DNA from: Clostridia bacterium UC5.1-1C12
Lineage (GTDB): Bacteria; Bacillota_I; Bacilli_A; Erysipelotrichales; Erysipelotrichaceae
Assembly: GCA_001305055.1 (NCBI GenBank)
Contig: BBZX01000001.1
Span: 62,001 to 126,000, forward strand
DNA length: 64,000 nucleotides
Direction: 5' to 3'
Below are positions 57,880-64,000 of this stretch, in pieces. The notes under the pieces were generated by a model that saw nothing but the letters and a program-made list of their open reading frames with translations, was not told the origin of the DNA and searched no databases. Every line of letters starts with the position of its first letter. The first letter of the stretch is position 1. The position numbers and the translations under genes are program-made.

Positions 57880-59606
57880 AAATTGTTCATCTCCTTCTCA
57901 CTCAACTGTGAAGCACAGATCTCTACATAGACCGGTGAACTTTTCAACAGCTCCTCATGGTACCCAAGCCAGCCATTTTACCGTCATCAAGCACCAGAAT
58001 CTGATCAGCATGACGAAGTGAATTTGCCCGCTGAGAAATGATAATCAATGAGCGTTCCCTGCCCTTTAGCGTTAGGGCCTTTTGAAGCTTGGCATCGGTT
58101 GCGTAATCGAGAGCTGATGAACTGTCGTCAAGAATCAGCAGCGCCGGCTTTTTAACTAATGCGCGGGCGATTGCAAGCCGCTGGCGCTGACCGCCGGAGA
58201 AATTACGGCCGCCCTGATTAACCATCGTATCCAAGCCGGCTTTTGCTGCATCACAAAATCAGCTGCCTGAGCATCACGCAATGCTTCCCATATTTCTTCA
58301 TCATCAGCATCGGGTTTTCCCCAGCGGATGTTTTCACGGATCGTACCGGTAAACAAAATATTCTTCTGCGGCACCAAACCTATTAAAGAGCGAAGCTCAT
58401 CTTCTGAAGTGCTTTTGGGATTCTTGCCGTAAAGGGTGAGTTCGCCCTCACTGATGTCATAGAAACGATTGATCAAATGAGTCAATGTGGATTTACCGGC
58501 ACCTGTTCCGCCGATAATACCTAATACCTCACCAGGTTTCAGCATAAAACTGATATCCTCTAAAATATTCTCCTCACTGTTTGGATAATGGAAGGAAACG
58601 TGTTTCATCATCACAGCTGTTTCACAATCCTTTGTCAAAGGCTCATGACCGTTAAATTGAATTGAGGAACTTAAGGTCAGCACTTCACTGACTCGATGGG
58701 CACTGGCTGCTGCTTTTGTGAAAATCACAACTAAATTAGCGACCACATTCAAAGCCAGAAGCATCTGTGTCATATAACTGACAAATGCGATAATTTCGCC
58801 TTGCGTCAGCGATCCGCCGTAGACGCGGTGTGAGCCATAATAGATAATCGCCAAAATCGAAAAATTCACGATCAAATAAGTCAGCGGATTCAAATTAGAC
58901 TGAATTTTACCGGCCTTAATTGAAGTATCAAAGAGATCTTTAACTGCCAGGGTGAACCGTTGCTTCTCATGTTCTTGGTTTGAAGTTGCCCGAATTACCC
59001 TGATTCCATCAAGATTCTCGCGGGTCAGCAAAGAAAGTCTGTCCAGTTTGCTTTGAATGGAGCGATAGTATGGGACAGAGCGGCTCATGATCAGATAAAG
59101 AACAAGGGCAATCATCGGTGCCGCAATTAGAAAGACTAAAGCCAGCTGCCGGTCAATGCGCATTGCCATGATACAACTGCCGAGAACTAAAAAAGGTGCC
59201 CGCAGTGCCAGACGTATCATCATCGCAACTGCTAACTGAAGCTGATTGATATCATTGTTGCAGCGTGTGATCAAGGATGGTGTACCAATTTGATCCACTT
59301 CAAAATAAGAAAGCGACTGGATGTGGGCAAACATGGCATTACGAAGATCAGTGCCAAAGCCCTGTGAGGCCAATGCCGCAAAATACTGACAGATCAATGA
59401 GCTGGCTAGGCCGACAACAGCCAGCAGCACCAGCAGCAAGCCATAATGAAGAATCAAGGCAGATCATGACCGATGATTCCCTGATCAATGATAGCAGCCA
59501 TGATCAACGGCACAATCAGTTCAAATATTGCTTCGATCAGCTTAAACAAAGGGCCTAATACTAATTCTTTCTGGTATTTTTTTAAATAGACAAACAGCTT
59601 TTTCAT
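57876..59606 (-). CDS. Heterodimeric ABC exporter, subunit A (degenerate ATP site; frameshifted as read)
   Basis: About 577 residues. Exporter membrane domain, then Walker A GGTGAGKST, signature NFSGGQRQRLAIARAL and Walker B LLILDDSSSALD, where the catalytic Glu is Asp, and the switch residue region IIISQRANSL has Gln for His. This is the degenerate half of an LmrC/BmrC-type pair. Three breaks: near 59458, 58240 and 57962, each one missing base (the last is C in GLGTHEELLKSS). It is first in the operon, divergent from a LysR gene. Confidence 0.9.
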
Positions 59607-59721
59607 AACTTCTCTCCCTTGCTTTTTTATCTTCTTCCAGTTATCATAGTAGCATATCTGATAATATATGAATATTATTTAATTTATATATATACTATTC
59701 AAAAAACATATAGGAGGAACT

Positions 59722-60602
59722 ATGGATCTGCATCAGCTTGAAGTCTTTACCGCCATTGTTGAAGAAGGCACCTTATCGGCTGCCGCTAAACGGCTGCATT
59801 GTTCACAGCCGCCTTTATCATACCAGCTCAGCAATCTTGAGAAAGAATTAAATGTCACCTTGATTCAGCGCGGTTCACGTCAGTGTGTCTGCACCGAGGC
59901 GGGGCTTCAGCTTTATAAGCGGGCGCTGCAAATCCTTGAGCTCAGCCGGCTGGCTGCCGCTGAGCTGCAGCGAGTCGGCAATCATGTCAACGGCACCCTG
60001 CGAATCGGTGTGATTTCATCAGCGGTATCCGTCTTGTTGAATCAGCAGCTGGATCAATTTCATCAACAATACCCGCTGATAACTTTTCAGCTGTTTGAGG
60101 GCAATACTTTGAATTGCTGGAGGAACTAAAAAAAGGGCTGCTTGATCTGGCGATCGTCAGAACGCCCTTTAAAGAGGATGTCGTTAAGCTGCATCTGCAA
60201 AGTGAAGCGATGCTTGCAGTTTCTACACAGCCGCTTTGCGAGCAGGAGTCAATTACCATTCATGAATTAAGCAAGTACCCATTAATCATTTACCGCCGCT
60301 TTGAAAAGCTAGTCAGAACAGCTTTTGCGGATGCCGGCTGCGAATTACAGCTGGCCTGTTTGAATGATGATGCGAGAACGACCTACTGCTGGGCAAAAGC
60401 CGGGATGGGAGTAGGCCTTGTACCGGCTTCCTTACTGCCGATGTTTGCGAGCGACAACCTAGCCGCAGTACCCATCGCCGAAGACAGCTTTTATACTCAG
60501 ATCGTCGTTACTTATAAAAGCCGGGATACACTGGCACCGCCTGCCCGCTGCTTTTTATCGCATATGGAAAATCTGCTGAGTGAAGATAAGAAAAAGATAT
60601 AG
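59722..60602 (+). CDS. LysR-family regulator divergent from the ABC exporter (frameshifted as read)
   Basis: About 293 residues. MDLHQLEVFTAIVEEGTLSAAAKRLHCSQPPLSYQLSNLE is a classical LysR N-terminus. One T is missing near 60103; the repaired reading is EGNTFELLEELKKGLLDLAI. The effector domain continues LAVSTQPLCEQESITIHEL and GVGLVPASLL. SD AGGAGG. The 115-base divergent gap is very AT-rich (TGATAATATATGAATATTATTT) and could hold a LysR-type T-N11-A site. Confidence 0.88.
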
Positions 60603-60622
60603 CAAGCGCTATATCTTATTTT
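60594..60622. terminator. Bidirectional terminator between LysR and methyltransferase
   Basis: AAGATATAGC / GCTATATCTT with a short loop and T-run; it spans both stop codons. Confidence 0.85.
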
Positions 60623-61348
60623 TTCTGGCTTTAACGATCAGCATCATTGGCCGCCGCAGTTCATCTCTCATACCAGCGACATTTTCAAGCATCTCATCGC
60701 TGGGCTTTGGCTCTACGATATTTAAAAGCTCAAAGCCGTGATTCAGCAATGTATTCAGATAGGTCGTGACTGTTTTATGATATTTCGTGACTTCTTCACC
60801 TAAGAAGATTGCCTTGCGTTCCCCTTCAATAAAATAATTATCAACCGGAAAATGCAAAATGCTGCCAGCTTCATCATAATACCAGTCTTGTTTTCCTTCA
60901 GCGGTAAAAAGCGGATGCTCACAAGAGAATACCAGAATACCGTCTTTGCTTAAAACACGGCTGATTTTGGCTGCTAATGCGTCAAAATCCTTGACATAGT
61001 GAAAAGCCAGTGAGCTTAAAACAATATCAAAGGATGCATCTGCAAACTCGAAATCTTCCATTGATTCACGTTGATAGCTGACCTGCTCATAGGTTGTCTT
61101 GCTTCTGGCTACGGCCAGCATTTTTCAGAGAGATCGATGCCGATTACCTGATCTGCATGGTGCTGAGCCGCATAGATGCAGTGCCAGCCATAGCCGCAGC
61201 CTAAGTCAAGCACGCGTTTATGTTCAAAATCAGGCAGAAGTTTTTCCAGTGTCGACCATTCACCAGCCCCTTGAAGTCCTTTTAAAGAGCGGTCCATCGC
61301 ACTGTATTTCTTAAAAAATTGTTCATCATCATATTTGTTTTCCTTCAT
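60609..61348 (-). CDS. Class I SAM-dependent methyltransferase (frameshifted as read)
   Basis: About 246 residues. SAM motif I VLDLGCGYGWHC, motif II IGIDLSEKM, then FADASFDIVLSSLAFHYV and LSKDGILVFSCEHPLF. Frame breaks near 61122 in the middle of IDLSEKMLAVARSK. It begins at ATG 61348 after GAAAGGAGCATTT. The substrate cannot be told; a small-molecule methyltransferase of the UbiE/BioC-like type is most likely. It lies downstream of aspS with a terminator between. Confidence 0.85.
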
Positions 61349-61360
61349 AAATGCTCCTTT

Positions 61361-61385
61361 CAAAAATCCGCTTATGCGGATTTTA
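61361..61385 (-). terminator. Terminator after aspS
   Basis: AAAATCCGC / GCGGATTTT nine-base stem around a four-base loop, with minus-strand T-run; it overlaps the aspS stop and sits before the methyltransferase SD. Confidence 0.8.
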
Positions 61386-63125
61386 TTCTTGATTGATACG
61401 GATATGTAATTCCTCAAGCTGTGCCGGATCAACACTGTCAGGCGCTTCACACATCGGACAGCGGGCATTGGCGTTTTTAGGGAATGCGATAACGTCACGG
61501 ATAGAATCTGAACCAGTTAAAATCATCGCAACACGGTCTAAGCCAAGCGCCAAACCGCCATGCGGAGGTGTTCCGTATTTGAAGGCATCGACAAACCAGC
61601 CAAAGCTTGAACGGATTTTTTCTTCAGTAAAGCCCAAAACTTCAAACATCTTCTCCTGAAGCTTCTGATCATAGATACGCAGTGAACCGCCGCCAAGCTC
61701 ATAACCATTTAAGACAATATCATAAGCGGCAGCTTTGACCGCACCCGGATCAGTGTCCAAAAGCGGCAGATCTTCAGTTTTTGGCATCGTAAATGGATGA
61801 TGCATCGCATAATAGCGGCCGTCTTCTTCGTTATATTCAAGCAATGGGAAATCAGTAACCCATAAAAAGCTGAATGTATTCACATCAAGCAGGTTTTTCT
61901 CTTTCGCAAAGTAACCGCGCAAAGCCCCCAATACATCACAAGCTGTCTTCCATTTGTCAGAGACAATAAAGATTACGTCTTCTTCCTGAGCATTCATCGC
62001 TTTGATCATTGCCGCTTTTTCATCCTCATTAAAGAATTTGGCAGCACTGCCTTCTACCGTGCCATTGAGCACCTTTAATACGACAAGTCCTTTAGCGCCA
62101 TACTTCTTAGCAAAATCAGTAGCATGATCTATATCCTTACGCGTCATATGACTTTGATGATCGACACAGATAGCTTTAATAACACCCTTATTGGCAAGAC
62201 AATCCTTGAACACCTTAAACTCACAGTTAACAAACAGATCAGAGAGATCATGCAGCTCATAACCAAAACGGTTATCCGGCTTGTCACTGCCGTATTTATT
62301 CATCGCATCATGCCATGTCATGCGCAGGAATGGCGTTTTAACATCGATGCCCTTAACTTCCTTCATCACTGCCTTCAGCATGTTTTCTGTCATATCAATG
62401 ATTTCATCTTCGCTCATAAAGCTGGTTTCAATATCAAACTGTGTGAAATCCAGCTGACGGTCAGCGCGCAAATCCTCATCACGGAAACAGCGTGCTACTT
62501 GGTAATAACGTTCAAAGCCGGAAACCATCAGCAATTGCTTAAACAATTGCGGAGACTGCGGCAGCGCATAGAACTGTCCGGGATGAATACGTGAAGGAAC
62601 CAGATAATCACGCGCCCCTTCCGGAGTAGATTTGCCAAGAATCGGCGTTTCAATTTCAATGAAGCCCTGATCGTCAAGCACCCGGCGCATCACACGGGTA
62701 ATCTGTGCCCGTTCAATGAGCTTCTTCTGCATCACCGGTCTTCTTAAATCAAGATAACGGTATTTTAAGCGCGTATCCTCTAAAGCGTCGGTTTCATCCG
62801 CAATCAATAATGGTGTTGTTTCAGCACTGTTGATAATGGTTACTTTTTCTACGATAATTTCAATATCACCCGTCGCCATTTTAGGATTCTTATCCTTACG
62901 TTCGCAGACTTTGCCGCTTACTTCTAAGATATATTCATTGCGGACAGACGTAATCTGATCAGAAATCGTTTCATCAAAAACACATTGTGTAATGCCGGTA
63001 CGATCTCTTAAATCGATAAAAACTAATGATCCAAAATTTCTTCGTTTGGCTACCCAGCCAATCAGGGTGACATTTTGTCCTGCTTCAAGCATGCTTAATT
63101 CACCGCAGCTATGTGTACGTTTCAT
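61383..63125 (-). CDS. aspS: Aspartyl-tRNA synthetase
   Basis: 580 residues, bacterial type. N-terminal OB domain (GWVAKRRNFGSLVFIDLRDR), class II motif 2 ARCFRDEDLRADRQLDFTQ, the GAD insertion (about 285-400) and motif 3 GGLALGLDRVAMILTG. Reads without a break. It follows hisS by 12 bases, the standard hisS-aspS operon of Bacillota. The Asp/Asn discrimination type is not determined. Confidence 0.97.
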   Translation of the reverse strand: MKRTHSCGELSMLEAGQNVTLIGWVAKRRNFGSLVFIDLRDRTGITQCVFDETISDQITSVRNEYILEVSGKVCERKDKNPKMATGDIEIIVEKVTIINSAETTPLLIADETDALEDTRLKYRYLDLRRPVMQKKLIERAQITRVMRRVLDDQGFIEIETPILGKSTPEGARDYLVPSRIHPGQFYALPQSPQLFKQLLMVSGFERYYQVARCFRDEDLRADRQLDFTQFDIETSFMSEDEIIDMTENMLKAVMKEVKGIDVKTPFLRMTWHDAMNKYGSDKPDNRFGYELHDLSDLFVNCEFKVFKDCLANKGVIKAICVDHQSHMTRKDIDHATDFAKKYGAKGLVVLKVLNGTVEGSAAKFFNEDEKAAMIKAMNAQEEDVIFIVSDKWKTACDVLGALRGYFAKEKNLLDVNTFSFLWVTDFPLLEYNEEDGRYYAMHHPFTMPKTEDLPLLDTDPGAVKAAAYDIVLNGYELGGGSLRIYDQKLQEKMFEVLGFTEEKIRSSFGWFVDAFKYGTPPHGGLALGLDRVAMILTGSDSIRDVIAFPKNANARCPMCEAPDSVDPAQLEELHIRINQE

Positions 63126-63137
63126 TTACTGATCCTC

Positions 63138-64000
63138 CTATTCATGATTGCCGCATGTGCAATTACCTTCACCACATGTGCAAGTATGTTCATGTTCATC
63201 TTTCATGGCAAACATAGAATCCATGGTATCAATGAGATCACTCATCGGCACGCTGACCTGTGTTTGATCATCAATGCGTTTAATCGTAACACTTTGATTT
63301 TTAACTTCGGTTTCACCGATCAATATAGCAGCTTTTGCCTTCCTGCGGTCTACCGTTTTAAATTGAGCCTTAAAGGAACGGTTCAGATAATCCATATCTG
63401 AGCGATAGCCGGCTGCTCTTAATTCAGTCGTGATCTTAAAGGCTTCTAAGGCAGCACTTTCATCAAGGCACAGCACATAGGCATCTAATTCCTCAGGATC
63501 ACTCATATCGATACCTTCAGCTTCAAGGGCGATCAGGATACGTTCCATGCCCATTGCCCAGCCAATGCCGGACATGCCCTGCGGACCGCCAAAATATTCT
63601 ACCAGACCATCATAACGGCCGCCGGCTAAGACAGTGCTTTGTGAACCCATCTGTTCATTCACTGAAACAACCTCAAAGACGGTGTGGGTATAATAATCCA
63701 AGCCGCGCACTAAGCGATCATCAATTACATAGGGAATTTCCAGCGCATCTAAGCCAGCGCATACAGCATCAAAATACGCCTTGGATTCAGGGGTCAGATA
63801 GTCGTGAATCTTGGGCACCGTTTTCATAATTTCAGCCTCAGCATCAACCTTGCAATCCAGAATTCTTAACGGATTCTGTTCATAACGGCGCTGACAGTCA
63901 GAACACATGGAAGAAATATCTTTTTTAAAGTGTTCCTTTAAAGCTGTGCGGTAGGCATCCCGTGATTCATCATCACCCAATGTATTTAATAAGACTTTCA
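63138..64000 (-). CDS. hisS: Histidyl-tRNA synthetase, C-terminal part
   Basis: The 5' end lies outside the window; about 287 residues are visible. Class II motifs RGLDYYTHTVFEV, LAGGRYDGLVEYFGG and GIGWAMGMERILIAL (motif 3), then the anticodon-binding domain (AYVLCLDESAALEAFK, AAILIGETEVKNQ). The final 16 residues, EHTCTCGEGNCTCGNHE, are a Cys/His cluster not usual for HisS. The internal region CSDCQRRYEQNPLRILDCK is the typical insertion with conserved Cys. Co-transcribed with aspS. Confidence 0.95.
   Translation of the reverse strand, partial: KVLLNTLGDDESRDAYRTALKEHFKKDISSMCSDCQRRYEQNPLRILDCKVDAEAEIMKTVPKIHDYLTPESKAYFDAVCAGLDALEIPYVIDDRLVRGLDYYTHTVFEVVSVNEQMGSQSTVLAGGRYDGLVEYFGGPQGMSGIGWAMGMERILIALEAEGIDMSDPEELDAYVLCLDESAALEAFKITTELRAAGYRSDMDYLNRSFKAQFKTVDRRKAKAAILIGETEVKNQSVTIKRIDDQTQVSVPMSDLIDTMDSMFAMKDEHEHTCTCGEGNCTCGNHE

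Noticed and set aside
61349..63137. T-box leader for aspS or the methyltransferase.
   Set aside because: No AGGGTGG-type T-box sequence lies before aspS in the 12-base gap or in the 34 bases before the methyltransferase; any hisS leader is outside the window.
1..64000. CRISPR arrays, tRNA or rRNA genes, transposases, prophage, defence islands.
   Set aside because: Reading both strands showed no repeat-spacer series, no cloverleaf-like gene and no transposase, phage or restriction protein motifs.

Overview
The window is ordinary chromosomal housekeeping sequence from a spore-forming Bacillota (Firmicutes) of low to moderate G+C. Endospore formation is shown by spoIVA, spoIIM, spo0A, spoIVB and spoIIIAH. 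Gene neighbourhoods follow Bacillus subtilis in blocks: rpoD-trmK-ispH-cshB-nfo; rpmG-yqgX-comGA..GG-efp; cmk-der-gpsA-spoIVA-hup; spoIIM-xerD-deoB; nusB-xseA-xseB-ispA-dxs-tlyA-recN-spoIVB-spo0A; truB-ribF; hisS-aspS. Genes often found between these neighbours (yqfO, ahrC, accBC) are absent. Together with the EF-P loop type and the sugar PTS, this suggests a gut Erysipelotrichia-like lineage, but that placement is inference. No phage, IS element, CRISPR array, rRNA or tRNA was seen.

Layout. 1-4.2 kb: end of the main sigma factor, tRNA and isoprenoid enzymes, RNA helicase, endonuclease IV. 4.3-7 kb: AraC regulator plus drug-type ABC exporter. 7-16 kb: ispG, a class B penicillin-binding protein, rpmG, a metallo-hydrolase, the seven-gene comG competence pseudopilus operon and EF-P. 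15.8-24.2 kb: FMN-riboswitch-controlled riboflavin importer, an unknown tail-anchored acidic protein, cmk, der, gpsA, an aldolase, a DUF1836 protein, spoIVA and HU. 24.2-26.5 kb: a membrane zinc peptidase and a secreted Ig-like-domain protein. 26.6-31.5 kb: a mannose-family PTS (EIIA, B, C, D) with a BtpA/SgcQ protein, a HAD phosphatase and a DeoR regulator. 31.5-35.8 kb: LysR regulator divergent from a polar amino acid (probably cystine) ABC importer, then two small unknown or lipoprotein genes. 36-55 kb, nearly all on the minus strand: xpt, mrp, deoB, xerD, spoIIM, dinB, spo0A, spoIVB, recN, tlyA, dxs, ispA, xseBA, nusB, an Asp23 protein, spoIIIAH, a divergent RelA/SpoT-like protein, ribF, truB. 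55.2-55.4 kb: a structured non-coding RNA, perhaps 6S. 55.4-64 kb: two small genes, a heterodimeric ABC exporter with divergent LysR, a methyltransferase, aspS and the 3' part of hisS.

Functionally, dxs, ispG, ispH and ispA form part of the MEP/isoprenoid route. ribU and ribF bring in riboflavin and convert it to FMN/FAD, and FMN then acts on the riboswitch. Spo0A and the spo genes mark an intact sporulation programme.

The dominant anomaly is technical. More than 40 single-base frameshifts, mostly one base lost from a short homopolymer, break at least 27 genes, including essential ones (rpoD, der, gpsA, dxs, truB, spo0A). In every case the shifted frame continues the same protein family, so these look like uncorrected long-read errors rather than pseudogenes. 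Coordinates below give the whole repaired gene. I found no convincing wholly new system; the items most worth following are the RelA/SpoT-like protein, the structured RNA and the unusual EF-P loop.
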